A stretch of DNA of 64,000 nt from Streptomyces nojiriensis (GCF_017639205.1 NZ_CP071139.1:5951501-6015500), one strand, 5' to 3'. Positions 1-8,463 are shown, counted from the stretch's first letter. Program-made: numbers and translations. The notes: a model not told the origin generated them from the letters alone.

Positions 1-739
1 GTGCCAATACGTCAAGCGCAGTATCGAACGAGGCTTCGGGGGAGGCGTAAAGCGGACGATTCCCCAGATACGTCCACGGTGACGTATTGCACACTATCGA
101 CAGCACCAGATCGGTCACCGGGTCCGCTCCGGGACGCTCCAGCGTGACCGTGCCGTGACGCCGGTTCGGCTCCTCCCAGAACTGGCGCATGAGCTGTCGC
201 ACATACAGGGCGTGCGTCGAACGCTTGCCGCGCTCGCGCTGCTGCTCCACCCGGCCCACCACGCCCGCGTCGAAGCCGAAGCCCGCGCAGAAGGTGAACC
301 AGCGGGCCGGGACCGACTCGTCCTCCGTGCCCGGGGTGCCGGCCGCCAGGCCCAGACCCACCGTCCGCTCGCGCTGCTCCCGCAGCGCGTCCAGCAGGGC
401 GCCGGTCGCCTCGACCGCGTCGTTGGGCAGACCCAGGGCGCGCGCGAACACATTGGTGGAGCCGCCGGGAACCACCGCCAGCCGCGGCAGCCGCTCCGGA
501 TCGGGCCCGTTGTGCAGGAGTCCGTTGACCACCTCGTTGACCGTGCCGTCGCCGCCGAGGGCGACGACGAGGTCGAGCCCCTCGTGCGCGGCCTTGCGCC
601 CCAGGTCCCGGGCGTGCCCGCGGTACTCGGTGGTGACCGCCTCCAGCTTCATCTCGCTGGCCAGGGCGTGGGTCAGGACGTCGCGCGTGCGCGCACTGGT
701 GGTCGTCGCTGCTGGGTTGGCCACGAGAAGTGCACGCAT
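1..739 (-). CDS. Diacylglycerol kinase family lipid kinase (3' end outside window)
   Basis: A cytosolic ATP-dependent lipid kinase of the DAGK catalytic family, which phosphorylates diacylglycerol or a related lipid and feeds phosphatidate back into phospholipid synthesis. The protein begins MRALLVANP at an ATG at 739. The family signature loop ALGGDGTVNEV lies near residues 60-70 and a second loop, VVPGGSTNVFARAL, near residue 90. About 246 residues are inside the window; relatives have about 300, so the C-terminus is lost off the left edge. It is divergent from the small membrane protein gene at 824, with 84 bases between them. The exact lipid substrate cannot be read from sequence. Confidence 0.85.
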   Translation of the reverse strand, partial: MRALLVANPAATTTSARTRDVLTHALASEMKLEAVTTEYRGHARDLGRKAAHEGLDLVVALGGDGTVNEVVNGLLHNGPDPERLPRLAVVPGGSTNVFARALGLPNDAVEATGALLDALREQRERTVGLGLAAGTPGTEDESVPARWFTFCAGFGFDAGVVGRVEQQRERGKRSTHALYVRQLMRQFWEEPNRRHGTVTLERPGADPVTDLVLSIVCNTSPWTYLGNRPLYASPEASFDTALDVLA

Positions 740-811
740 GAGCGCCAGACTACCCACCCCTTCGGACGCCGACCCTACTGCCCGTCCCCTCCGGGGCCCG
801 GGGCGCGCCGC

Positions 812-817
812 TACCCT
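812..817 (+). promoter_or_regulatory. -10 box of a leaderless promoter
   Basis: TACCCT fits the actinobacterial TANNNT -10 and ends six bases before the GTG at 824. Transcription would therefore start at or next to the start codon, making this a leaderless mRNA. No convincing -35 is seen. Confidence 0.5.
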
Positions 818-823
818 GCTGGA

Positions 824-1273
824 GTGAGTAAGAAGCAGCCCGCGAACGCCCCCGCCCCCGCCGCCGTCCCGACCGCCGCGCTGCCCGGCCGGCTGACCGC
901 GGCCGCCGCGCTCACCGCCCTGGAGGGCCTGGCGCTGGCCGGCCTCGGGATCTACATGCTGTTCGTGGGGATCGCCGGTGACCCCGATTCCCCGCAGCAG
1001 GCCGAGACGGGCGGGCTCACCCTGCTCGCGCTCGCCGCGCTGCCGCTGGTCGCGGCCCGCGGGCTGCGCCTGGGACGCCGCTGGAGCCGCGGCCCGGCCC
1101 TGATCACCCAGCTGATGGCGCTGCCGGTGGCCTGGACCCTCTACAACACCGGCGGCGCGGTGATCGCCGCCGCCGTGGCGCTGGCCGTGGCCGCGGTGGC
1201 CGTCGTCGCGCTCCTGGTGAATCCGACGGCGACCGAGGCTCTCGGTATCGGGCCCGGGGAACAGGCCCGATAA
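824..1273 (+). CDS. Small integral membrane protein, conserved hypothetical
   Basis: 149 residues starting at GTG 824 (VSKKQPANAP). A Pro/Ala-rich cytosolic tail of about 20 residues is followed by four probable membrane helices: around LTALEGLALAGLGIYMLFVG, LLALAALPLVAARG, LITQLMALPVAWTLY and VIAAAVALAVAAVAVVALLV. No catalytic motif is visible and I assign no function. The start is chosen because a TANNNT box lies six bases upstream and the frame before it reads through the promoter of the divergent lipid kinase. It is convergent with the sigma factor gene at 1313, with 39 bases between the stops. Confidence 0.75.
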   Translation: MSKKQPANAPAPAAVPTAALPGRLTAAAALTALEGLALAGLGIYMLFVGIAGDPDSPQQAETGGLTLLALAALPLVAARGLRLGRRWSRGPALITQLMALPVAWTLYNTGGAVIAAAVALAVAAVAVVALLVNPTATEALGIGPGEQAR

Positions 1274-1312
1274 CCGGTCGTCCGGTTCTTCCTCCGCTCC
1301 TCCGCTCCTCGG

Positions 1313-2362
1313 CTACTCCTCGACGAGGAGCTTCTCGCGGAGCTGGGCCAGCGTGCGGGCCAGCAGCCGGGAGACGTGCATCTGGGAGATGCCGACCTCC
1401 TGGGCGATCTGCGACTGGGTCATGTTGCCGAAGAAACGCAGTAGCAGGATCCGCTTCTCCCGCGGCGGCAGGCCCTCCAGCAGCGGCTTGAGGGACTCGC
1501 GGTACTCGACCCCCTCCAGGGCCTCGTCCTCCGCTCCCAGGGTGTCCGCGACCGCCGGCGACTCGTCGTCGGTGTCCGGGACGTCGAGGGAGAGCGTGCT
1601 GTAGGCATTGGCCGATTCCAGCCCCTCCAGCACCTCCTCCTCGGAGATCCCCAGCCGCTCGGCCAGTTCGTGCACCGTCGGGGAGCGGCCGTGCTGCTGG
1701 GACAGTTCGGCCGTGGCCGTCGTCAGCGAGAGCCGCAGCTCCTGCAGACGACGCGGTACCCGCACCGCCCAGCCCTTGTCACGGAAGTGGCGCTTGATCT
1801 CGCCGACCACCGTGGGCGTGGCGTACGTGGAGAACTCGACCCCGCGGTCCGGGTCGAACCGGTCCACCGATTTGATGAGGCCGATCGTCGCGACCTGGGT
1901 CAGGTCGTCGAGCGGCTCACCGCGGTTGCGGAAGCGCCGCGCCAGGTGTTCCACCAGCGGCAGGTGCATCCGTACCAGCCGGTTGCGCAGCTCGGCCTTC
2001 TCCACCGAGCCGTCGGGCAGCGCCCGCAGCTCGATGAACAGGGCCCGCGCGCCGCTGCGGTCGCGCGGATCCGGCAGCGCCGGGGTCACCGGGAACGCCG
2101 GCACCGGCGCTGCCGGGGGCACCACCGGGGCCGGGGCCTCGGCCCCGGCTCCCGTCCCGGTCGCCCGGTCTGGTTGTGGTTGTTCCTGCTGGTTCTCGCT
2201 CATAGGGCCCGCCCGTCGCTCCGCCGAGTCCAAAAAGCCGTCTTCCGCATCCGCGTCAGCCGGGTGCGGCCGGGCGTGCTGCTGCTCCGGGATGCCGCCG
2301 TCGACCTCGTGCCGTACTCGGGGCCGATCCCCGCCCCGCACCGGGATCTCCCCGCCGCTCAC
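1313..2362 (-). CDS. sigH: SigB/SigF-family RNA polymerase sigma factor, probable SigH
   Basis: A group 3 sigma factor of the SigB/SigF/SigG family, controlling general stress and developmental genes. Region 2 is seen in DDLTQVATIGLIKSVDRFDP and FSTYATPTVVGEIKRHFRDK, region 3 in SPTVHELAERLGISEEEV, and the region 4 helix-turn-helix in MTQSQIAQEVGISQMHVSRL. The GTG at 2362 overlaps the stop of the upstream anti-sigma gene as GTGA, giving translational coupling and a 349-residue protein with a low-complexity N-terminal extension. An internal ATG at 2203 (MSENQQEQPQ) would give 296 residues. S. coelicolor SigH is known for several translation products and for an anti-sigma gene directly upstream, which matches; naming it SigH rather than another paralogue is inference. 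Confidence 0.85.
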   Translation of the reverse strand: MSGGEIPVRGGDRPRVRHEVDGGIPEQQHARPHPADADAEDGFLDSAERRAGPMSENQQEQPQPDRATGTGAGAEAPAPVVPPAAPVPAFPVTPALPDPRDRSGARALFIELRALPDGSVEKAELRNRLVRMHLPLVEHLARRFRNRGEPLDDLTQVATIGLIKSVDRFDPDRGVEFSTYATPTVVGEIKRHFRDKGWAVRVPRRLQELRLSLTTATAELSQQHGRSPTVHELAERLGISEEEVLEGLESANAYSTLSLDVPDTDDESPAVADTLGAEDEALEGVEYRESLKPLLEGLPPREKRILLLRFFGNMTQSQIAQEVGISQMHVSRLLARTLAQLREKLLVEE

Positions 2363-2772
2363 GCCGGGCCTGGTCCCGCGCCGCGCTGTTTGTAGAGGCT
2401 GATGCTCACCGTCCGGTTCTCCTCGACCGTGGCCTCGACCTTGCCGGCCAGTGCCGACAGGACCGTCCACGCGAACGTGTCACGCTCCGGTGCGCGCCCG
2501 TCGGTGGTCGGCGCCGAGACGGTCACTTCCAGCGAATCGTCGATCAGCCGGAACACGCAACTGAGGACGGAGCCCGGCACGGCCTGCTGGAGCAGGATCG
2601 CGCAGGCCTCGTCCACCGCGATGCGGAGGTCCTCGATCTCGTCGAGGGTGAAGTCCAAACGTGCCGCGAGACCGGCCGTGGCCGTCCGCAGCACCGACAG
2701 GTAGGCACCCGCAGCGGGCAGCCGGACTTCCACGAAGTCCTGAGTCCCGGGCTCGCCTGCGATCTGGGACAC
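2359..2772 (-). CDS. ushX: Anti-sigma regulatory factor, RsbW/UshX-like serine kinase fold
   Basis: 137 residues with a GHKL-type ATPase fold related to RsbW and SpoIIAB, which bind a SigB-type sigma factor and are released by an unphosphorylated anti-anti-sigma factor. The N-box region is IEDLRIAVDEACAILLQQ near residue 50. The usual G-rich ATP lid is short, as in other Streptomyces members. GTG at 2772 is chosen because GGAGG lies five bases upstream (2778-2782); a TTG at 2784 would place that Shine-Dalgarno inside the gene. It is the first gene of the operon with the sigma factor it presumably inhibits, with GTGA overlap. No anti-anti-sigma gene is adjacent. Confidence 0.85.
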   Translation of the reverse strand: MSQIAGEPGTQDFVEVRLPAAGAYLSVLRTATAGLAARLDFTLDEIEDLRIAVDEACAILLQQAVPGSVLSCVFRLIDDSLEVTVSAPTTDGRAPERDTFAWTVLSALAGKVEATVEENRTVSISLYKQRGAGPGPA

Positions 2773-2977
2773 CCTCACCTCCAAGGTGGTACGAGCTCTG
2801 TTCGCCGGTGACGCTATCGCGATCCGGGCGATCGTGTCGCGGCACCCCTCTTGGTGCCCGCTTCGTGCACCCCGCCTGCGAGCCAGTGACTGATGGTAAG
2901 CCCATGGGTACGCACAGTGGCTAGGGGTCTGCGGGGCCCAAATCAGGGGAACCGGCGGAGGGTTGAACTACCCCGCT

Positions 2978-3238
2978 TCAGACGATCGAACCGTCGACAA
3001 AACACCAGCGCCAGGTCTCACCCGGTTCGAAGCTCCGCATCACCGGATGACCGGTCTCCTGGTGGTGGGCCGTGGCGTGCCGGTGGGGCGAGGAATCACA
3101 GCAGGCCACGTGCCCGCAGGCCAGGCACATCCGCAGCTGTACGGGGTGGCTGCCGAGGGTCAGGCACTCGGGGCAGGTGTGGTGTGAGGGCACCGGTTCG
3201 GGACGCGGCAGTTCGGCAACGTGGGTGCACTCGCTCAT
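2978..3238 (-). CDS. UBP-type zinc finger protein
   Basis: 86 residues forming a single zf-UBP (ZnF_UBP) domain, the module that in eukaryotes binds the ubiquitin C-terminus. The ligand pattern is clear: CTH at the start, CPECLTLGSHPVQLRMCLACGHVACCD, then HATAHHQETGHPVM and WRWCFVDG at the end. In bacteria, which lack ubiquitin, its role is unknown. The ATG at 3238 has AAGGAGA eight bases upstream. It is divergent from the Na+/H+ antiporter at 3451. Linkage of this small protein to such antiporters in actinobacteria is recollection, not tested here, but suggests a regulatory partner. Confidence 0.85.
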   Translation of the reverse strand: MSECTHVAELPRPEPVPSHHTCPECLTLGSHPVQLRMCLACGHVACCDSSPHRHATAHHQETGHPVMRSFEPGETWRWCFVDGSIV

Positions 3239-3329
3239 CGCATTCTCCTTGTACCGGAACCCCGGCCTTCAGTCTCGGGGCGAACCGTGCGCACGGGCCG
3301 GAGCCGCGAGGCAGCGGAGTGTCGTTGCG

Positions 3330-3386
3330 TCACGCTTTGACCGGAGCTTGATCTCGTACAGAATACGTTCCCGCCGTGCGAGTCAT
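3330..3386 (-). CDS. Possible 18-residue peptide in the antiporter upstream region
   Basis: A tiny frame, MTRTAGTYSVRDQAPVKA, preceded by GAGGAG six bases before its ATG at 3386. The Shine-Dalgarno and start are as good as those of real genes nearby, but 18 codons can arise by chance. It points away from the antiporter and toward the UBP zinc-finger gene. It could be a leader peptide or nothing. Confidence 0.2.
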   Translation of the reverse strand: MTRTAGTYSVRDQAPVKA

Positions 3387-3450
3387 GGGGATCTCCTCGG
3401 CCAAGCCCGCGCGTTCGGGGCGAGCGGCCGACGATTGAGGTGGATCTTCG

Positions 3451-5031
3451 ATGGAGGTATTGCCGCTGGTGGCGCTCGTCGCCGGCAGCGCGGCCGTAGC
3501 GGGGCTGGCGCGCCGCACCCCGGTGCCCGCACCGCTGCTGCTGGTCGCCGCCGGTCTGCTGGCCGCGTACGTCCCGGGGGTGCCCGACTACGCCCTCGAC
3601 CCGCACATCGTGCTGCCGTTGCTGCTCCCGCCGCTGCTGTACACGGCCGCCGTGGACAGCTCGTACCTGGACCTGCGCGCGAACGTCCGGCCGATCGCCA
3701 TGCTGTCGGTGGGCTACGTGCTCTTCGCGACGCTCACCGTCGGGTACGCGGCGTACCTGCTGGTGCCGGGGCTCTCCCTGCCGGTGGCGCTGGTGCTGGG
3801 CGCGGTGATCGCGCCTCCCGACGCCGTCGCCGCCACCGCCATCGCCCGCAAGCTGCGGCTGCCGAACCGGATCACGACCATCCTGCAGGGCGAGTCCCTG
3901 GTCAACGACGCCACCGCGATCACCGCCTACAAGGTGGCGCTGGCGGCGGCGGTCGGGGTGAGCGCCGGCTGGGCGGGCGGCATCGCGGAGTTCCTGCTGG
4001 CCTCGGTCGGCGGCATCGGCGTGGGCCTGCTCCTGATGGTGCCGATCCACCACCTGCGCACGCGGCTGAGGGAACCCCTGCTCCAGAACACCCTGTCGCT
4101 GCTGATCCCCTTCGTGGCGTACGCGGCCGCCGAGCGGGTGCACGCCTCCGGGGTGCTCGCGGTGGTCGTGGTCGCGCTGTACCTCGGGCACCGCAACTGG
4201 CAGGTCGACTTCGCCACCCGGCTCCAGGAGGAGGCGGTGTGGAAGGTGGTCGCCTTCGTACTGGAGTCGGTGGTCTTCGCGCTCATCGGGCTCCAGCTGC
4301 CGGTGGTCCTCACGGGGCTGGGGGAGTACGACGGCCTGCACGCGGCCACCTACGCGACCGCCGTGTTCCTCGCGGTGGTGGTGGCCCGGTTCCTGTGGGT
4401 GTTCCCGGCGACCTTCGTGCCCCGCTGGCTGTCGCCGCGGATCCGGGACCGGGAGCCGGAGACCGACTGGAAGGCCCCGGTGATCGTGGGATGGGCCGGG
4501 ATGCGGGGCGTGGTCTCGCTGGCCATCGCCTTCTCCGTGCCGGTGGACGTACCGCACCGGAACCTGATCCTCTTCCTGACCTTCACCACCGTCATCGGGA
4601 CGCTGGTGGTGCAGGGGCTGACGCTGCCGCCGCTGATCCGGGCGCTGAAGCTGCCGCCGAAGGACGTGCAGGCCGAGACCCTGGCGGAGGCGCAGGCGCA
4701 GAGCGAGGCCTCGCGGGCGGCCGAGGAGCGGCTGGCGGAGCTGCTGGAGGAACCGGAGAACAGCACGCTGCCACCGCCGCTGGCGGACCGGCTGCGGACG
4801 GTGATGGAGCGCCGGCGCAACGCGGTGTGGGAGCGGCTCGGCGAGGTCAACCCGGAGACGGGGGAGTCGGCGGACGACGTCTACCGGCGGCTCGCACGGG
4901 AGATGATCGCGGCCGAACGGGAGGTCTTCGTGACGCTGCGGGACGACCGGCGCATCGACGACGAGATGCTGCGGGCGCTCCTGCGCCGGCTGGACCTGGA
5001 GGAGGCCGCGGCCTACCGCGAGGAGAGCTGA
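3451..5031 (+). CDS. Na+/H+ antiporter, CPA1 family
   Basis: A 526-residue inner-membrane monovalent cation/proton antiporter that exports Na+ (or K+) in exchange for H+. About twelve helices fill residues 1-400. The CPA1 ND motif is in ILQGESLVNDATAITAYK near residue 150, with the preceding GAVIAPPDAVAATAIARKL typical of NhaP/YjcE relatives. WAGMRGVVSLAIA near residue 350 is another family signature. Residues 400-526 form a charged cytosolic tail likely to be helical and regulatory. The ATG at 3451 follows GAGGTG. It is convergent with the PLP enzyme at 5042, only 10 bases apart. Ion preference is not readable. Confidence 0.9.
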   Translation: MEVLPLVALVAGSAAVAGLARRTPVPAPLLLVAAGLLAAYVPGVPDYALDPHIVLPLLLPPLLYTAAVDSSYLDLRANVRPIAMLSVGYVLFATLTVGYAAYLLVPGLSLPVALVLGAVIAPPDAVAATAIARKLRLPNRITTILQGESLVNDATAITAYKVALAAAVGVSAGWAGGIAEFLLASVGGIGVGLLLMVPIHHLRTRLREPLLQNTLSLLIPFVAYAAAERVHASGVLAVVVVALYLGHRNWQVDFATRLQEEAVWKVVAFVLESVVFALIGLQLPVVLTGLGEYDGLHAATYATAVFLAVVVARFLWVFPATFVPRWLSPRIRDREPETDWKAPVIVGWAGMRGVVSLAIAFSVPVDVPHRNLILFLTFTTVIGTLVVQGLTLPPLIRALKLPPKDVQAETLAEAQAQSEASRAAEERLAELLEEPENSTLPPPLADRLRTVMERRRNAVWERLGEVNPETGESADDVYRRLAREMIAAEREVFVTLRDDRRIDDEMLRALLRRLDLEEAAAYREES

Positions 5032-5041
5032 GCGCGGCCGG

Positions 5042-5950
5042 TCACGGGCGGCCCGTGACCACCGCGGCGAGGGCCGTGCCGCGCGGGAAGGCGCCGGACG
5101 CGGTGAGCTCGGTCAGGGCCCAGAGCAGCTTGGCCACGTAGATCCGCTCCACCGGGAGGCCGTGGCGGGACCCGAAGTCGGCGGCGAAGGCCTCCAGCTC
5201 GTCCGGGACCCGGGCGTAGCCGCCGTGGTGGTAGTCCTCGGCCAGGGTCCACGCGCCGGCCGGACCCCCGAAGGCGGCCGCCTGGAGGGAACGTATCTCC
5301 GCGGCCAGGAAACCGCCGGCCAGGACCGGAACCCCGAGCGCCCGCTGCCCGGGAGCCAGCCCGGCCGCGAGACCCGCCAGTGTCCCGCCGGTACCGCAGG
5401 CCACCGCGACCACGTCGGCGGCGCCGCGCAGTTCCCGGCCGAGCTCGGCGCAGCCGCGCAGGGCGAGGGCGTTGCTGCCGCCCTCGGGGACCACGTACGC
5501 GCCGCCCGCGCCCGCCGAGTCCACGAGCCGGGCCAGCTCCCGCGGCTCGGCCTTGCGGCGGTACTCCGACCGGGACACGAAGTGCAGCCGCATCCCGTCG
5601 GCTGCGCACCGGGCGAGCGAGTCGTTCAGGGGCCGTCCGGCCAGCTCGTCCCCGCGTACGATGCCGACCGTCCGCAGCCCGAGCAGCCGCCCGGCGGCGG
5701 CGGTGGCCCGCAGGTGGTTGGAGTACGCCCCGCCGAAGGTGACCAGGCCGTCGTGGCCGGCGTCCACGGCCGCGCGCAGGTTGGGCGCGAGCTTGCGCCA
5801 CTTGTTGCCGGGCAGCTCCGGATGCACGAGGTCGTCGCGCTTGAGCAGGAGCCGTACGCCGTGCCGCTCGAACCTGTCGTCGCGGACCTCCCGCAGGGGT
5901 GACGGCGGGCGGGGCTGCAGGAGCGCGTCAACGTTCGCGGGCGGGTTCAC
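5042..5950 (-). CDS. PLP-dependent D-cysteine desulfhydrase / ACC deaminase family enzyme
   Basis: 302 residues of fold-type II PLP enzyme. Relatives either open the 1-aminocyclopropane-1-carboxylate ring or split D-cysteine into pyruvate, sulfide and ammonia. The PLP lysine lies in ELPGNKWRKL near residue 50, followed by LVTFGGAYSNHLRATAAAG. The phosphate-binding glycine loop is VAVACGTGGTLAGLAAG. Family-wide, the specific ACC deaminase residues separate the two activities; I could not align them, so the substrate is open, with desulfhydrase the more common activity. The start is a GTG at 5950. It is expressed alone. Confidence 0.8.
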   Translation of the reverse strand: MNPPANVDALLQPRPPSPLREVRDDRFERHGVRLLLKRDDLVHPELPGNKWRKLAPNLRAAVDAGHDGLVTFGGAYSNHLRATAAAGRLLGLRTVGIVRGDELAGRPLNDSLARCAADGMRLHFVSRSEYRRKAEPRELARLVDSAGAGGAYVVPEGGSNALALRGCAELGRELRGAADVVAVACGTGGTLAGLAAGLAPGQRALGVPVLAGGFLAAEIRSLQAAAFGGPAGAWTLAEDYHHGGYARVPDELEAFAADFGSRHGLPVERIYVAKLLWALTELTASGAFPRGTALAAVVTGRP

Positions 5951-6103
5951 CCGTCCATTGTGATCCGCCCCTGCCCGTGCTGCCGCACATCAGGTCCGCA
6001 GTGCGCGTCCGGCCGGGCGGGGCCGGGCCCGGGAGGTTCTTCACGTGCAGTGGGTCATCAGTGATGATGGATCGTCAAATCCGTTGAACATGGGGGGGAA
6101 TTC

Positions 6104-6298
6104 ATGGGCAGCAGTGATGCGATTCCGTTCGGTGCGCTGGGACTTCTGATCATCGTCCTGGCCTATTTCATTCCCACCGCGGTCGCGTTCGGGCGAGGGG
6201 TGCCCAACAAGGGTTCCGTTCTGGTGGTCAACCTGTTCCTGGGCTGGTCCGTCGTGGGGTGGGTGATCGCGCTGGCCATGGCCGCGCGCAGCAGGTAG
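6104..6298 (+). CDS. Superinfection-immunity-like small membrane protein
   Basis: 64 residues with two hydrophobic helices (ALGLLIIVLAYFIPTAVAF and VNLFLGWSVVGWVIALAMA). The second helix carries the LFLGWSVVGW pattern of the Imm_superinfect family named after the phage T4 immunity protein. The family is widespread in bacterial chromosomes outside phages, where its function is unknown, so the name is by homology only. The ATG at 6104 follows a GGGGGGAA Shine-Dalgarno. A strong hairpin follows the stop. Confidence 0.75.
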   Translation: MGSSDAIPFGALGLLIIVLAYFIPTAVAFGRGVPNKGSVLVVNLFLGWSVVGWVIALAMAARSR

Positions 6299-6310
6299 AG
6301 GTGCTCCGTC

Positions 6311-6339
6311 GCCGTCCCCGGCGTGGTGCCGGGGACGGC
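6311..6339. terminator. Hairpin terminator between convergent genes
   Basis: Twelve-base perfect arms (6311-6322 and 6328-6339) around a five-base loop, with no U-tract, the usual Streptomyces form. It lies between the small membrane protein and the convergent amidase. Confidence 0.7.
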
Positions 6340-6381
6340 GGCCCGGGGAGGACGGCCCCGAGCCGCCGGCCGCGGGGCCGG

Positions 6382-6972
6382 CTACTTCAGGCGCTCGCCG
6401 ATGCGGGCGCGCATGGCGTCCATCGTGAAGCCCCTGGGGTCGACCTTGCCCGGCTGCCACTCGCGGTGGCCGATCACCGAGCGCTCCGTCCAGCGGTGGA
6501 ACCGGCAGATCGCGGCCGAGGCGCGGGCTATGGCGTCGAGCTGGACCGCCGGCCAGGGGTCCGCGCCGTCGCCCAGGTTCTCGCACTCGAAGCCGTAGAA
6601 GTGGCGGTTGCCGTCGGTGTCCGTCTCGTTGTCCGGCGGCAGCCGCTTCTCGGCGATCACCGCGGCCAGGACGTCGGAGTCGCCGGCGCCCGCGTGGTTG
6701 GCGCGGCCGTAGCCCACGAGGTGGACGCGGCCGTCCTTGGCGATCACTCCGTGGCAGAGCGGGCCGGGGAGCTCGCTGTAGCCGTTCCGGCAGAGCTCGA
6801 CCGTGTACGGGGTGCCGCGGGTGACGGTGTGGTGGATCATCACCCCGTGCACGGGCCCCCAGGGACCCTTGTGGTTGCGGTTGTGGGTGCGCCAGGCGCC
6901 GACCTCGACGACGGTCAGGCCCTCATTGCGCAGTGCGTTGATGAAACGGTCCGCGGACATGGGTGCGGCCAT
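6382..6972 (-). CDS. N-acetylmuramoyl-L-alanine amidase (amidase_2 / PGRP fold)
   Basis: 196 residues of the zinc amidase that cuts the bond between muramic acid and L-alanine in peptidoglycan. Likely zinc-ligand histidines are in VHGVMIHHTVT (about residue 48) and in the late RSVIGHREWQPGKVDPRGF, with YGFECENLG between. No signal peptide is visible, which is usual for phage-type endolysins and some actinobacterial autolysins. The ATG at 6972 follows GGAGG. A short N-terminal segment (FINALRNEGLTVVEVGAWR) resembles the start of phage lysins, so a phage origin is plausible, though no other phage gene is adjacent. Confidence 0.85.
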   Translation of the reverse strand: MAAPMSADRFINALRNEGLTVVEVGAWRTHNRNHKGPWGPVHGVMIHHTVTRGTPYTVELCRNGYSELPGPLCHGVIAKDGRVHLVGYGRANHAGAGDSDVLAAVIAEKRLPPDNETDTDGNRHFYGFECENLGDGADPWPAVQLDAIARASAAICRFHRWTERSVIGHREWQPGKVDPRGFTMDAMRARIGERLK

Positions 6973-7100
6973 GGCCGCCTCCTTCGTTGCGGTGCGCGGC
7001 GGGCACCCTCTGTGCCCGTCTCGTCACCCTCCGGTTTAGTGGAGGCGGCCCTTCCGCGGCTAGTGCATTCGTACGGCGAGCGATCCGATCCAGCCAGGGA

Positions 7101-8297
7101 TCAGGCCGATGCGAGCCACAGGTCCGGGCCGAAGACCTCGTAGTGGATGTCGGCGGCCGGCACCCCCCTGGCGATCAGCTGCTCGCGCACGGCCCGCATG
7201 AAGGGGAGCGGCCCGCACAGGTAGGCCCTGGTGCCCGGGGCGAGGGGAACGGCCGAGAGGTCCATGAGGCCCTCGCCGTCGCCCGGCTCCGCCGACTCCT
7301 CGTACCAGAACCAGGCCGAGGCGTCGGGCAGCTTGTGCGTCAGTGCCCGGTGGTCGCCCCGCAGCGGGTGGTCGGCGGGGGAGCGGTCGGCGTGCAGCAC
7401 GGTCACCGGGGCGGCGTGCCCGGTGTCGGCCAGGTGCTCCAGCATCGAGAGCATCGGGGTGCAGCCGATGCCGGCCGAGGCGAGCAGTACCGGGGCGGCC
7501 GAGTCCGCCAGGACCAGGTCGCCGTACGGGGCCGAGACCCGCAGGGTGTCTCCGGTCCGGACGCGGGTGTGCAGGTGGTTGGAGACCTCGCCGTCGGGGC
7601 CCGCGGCCGCCGGGCCGTGGACCCGCTTGACGGTGATCGCGCGGACCGCGGAGCCCGGGGAGGTGATGAGGCTGTACTGGCGGATCTGGCGGGCGCCGTC
7701 CGGGAGCTCGACCTGGACCGAGACGTACTGGCCGGGCCGGTGGGCGGGCGCCGGGGCGCCGTCCGCGGGGACGATCCGGAAGGTGGTGCAGTCCGCGGTC
7801 TCGGCCACCCGCTCGGTGACGGTCCACTCGCGCCACACGTCGCCGGCCGCGACCCGCTGCTCGGCGTAGAGGCGCTCCTCCAGGGCGATCAGGGCGTTCG
7901 CCATCAGCCAGTAGACCTCGTCCCAGGCCTGGGCGACCTGGGGGGTGACGGCCTCGCCGAGGACCTCGGCGATGGCCTCGAAGAGGTGCTGGTGGACGAC
8001 CGCGTACTGCCCGCGGGTGACGCCGAGGCTGGCGTGCTTGTGGGCGATGCGGCCGAGCATCACGTCGGGCCGGGTGTCCGGGTGGGCGAGGAGGTGGGTG
8101 GCGAAGGCGGCGACGGAGCCGGCGAGGGCCTGCTGCTGGAGGCCGGCCCGCTGGTTGCCCCGGTTGAACAGGTCGCGGATCAGGGCCGGGTGGGCCGCGA
8201 AGAGCTTGGTGTAGAAGAGCTCGGCTATGTCGCCGATCGCGGCCCCGACGGCGGGCAGGGTGGCTCGTACGGTCGCGCTCGACTTCTCGGACAGCAT
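7101..8297 (-). CDS. hmp: Flavohaemoprotein, nitric oxide dioxygenase
   Basis: 398 residues. It oxidises NO to nitrate with O2 and NADPH, protecting the cell from nitrosative stress. Residues 1-135 are the globin domain, with the proximal haem histidine expected in RIAHKHASLGVTRGQYAVV. Residues 145-245 are the FAD domain (RPGQYVSVQV and RQYSLITSPG). Residues 250-398 are the NAD(P)H domain (LLASAGIGCTPMLSML and the ending YEVFGPDLW). The ATG at 8297 has GAGGAG seven bases upstream. The promoter region holds a perfect palindrome at 8345-8357 resembling the nsrR operator, so repression by NsrR with release by NO is expected. Confidence 0.95.
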   Translation of the reverse strand: MLSEKSSATVRATLPAVGAAIGDIAELFYTKLFAAHPALIRDLFNRGNQRAGLQQQALAGSVAAFATHLLAHPDTRPDVMLGRIAHKHASLGVTRGQYAVVHQHLFEAIAEVLGEAVTPQVAQAWDEVYWLMANALIALEERLYAEQRVAAGDVWREWTVTERVAETADCTTFRIVPADGAPAPAHRPGQYVSVQVELPDGARQIRQYSLITSPGSAVRAITVKRVHGPAAAGPDGEVSNHLHTRVRTGDTLRVSAPYGDLVLADSAAPVLLASAGIGCTPMLSMLEHLADTGHAAPVTVLHADRSPADHPLRGDHRALTHKLPDASAWFWYEESAEPGDGEGLMDLSAVPLAPGTRAYLCGPLPFMRAVREQLIARGVPAADIHYEVFGPDLWLASA

Positions 8298-8344
8298 GCG
8301 GAACTCCTCGCGTGATGCGTTGTTGGACGTGACTGTGTGAATTT

Positions 8345-8357
8345 GCATCTAAGATGC
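8345..8357. promoter_or_regulatory. Probable NsrR operator of hmp
   Basis: Perfect 6-1-6 inverted repeat GCATCT-A-AGATGC, 48 bases upstream of the hmp start. It shares GCATC/GATGC half-sites with the palindrome in front of nsrR, which supports one regulator for both. Confidence 0.7.
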
Positions 8358-8463
8358 GTATTTTTGATCGCAGAAGGACCGCCGTGGTGCGGACTTCTGT
8401 TCGGACTCCCGCCGGCCCGGCCGGGCCGGCCGGCCCGGCGGGTGGACGGGCCGGCGGGACGGG

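Noticed and set aside
155..823. N-terminal extension of the small membrane protein frame
   Set aside because: It runs opposite the lipid kinase, and a -10 box and GTG at 824 define the true start.
6382..6972. Prophage lysis cassette
   Set aside because: The amidase has no holin or other phage gene nearby apart from the small immunity-like peptide, which is common in chromosomes.
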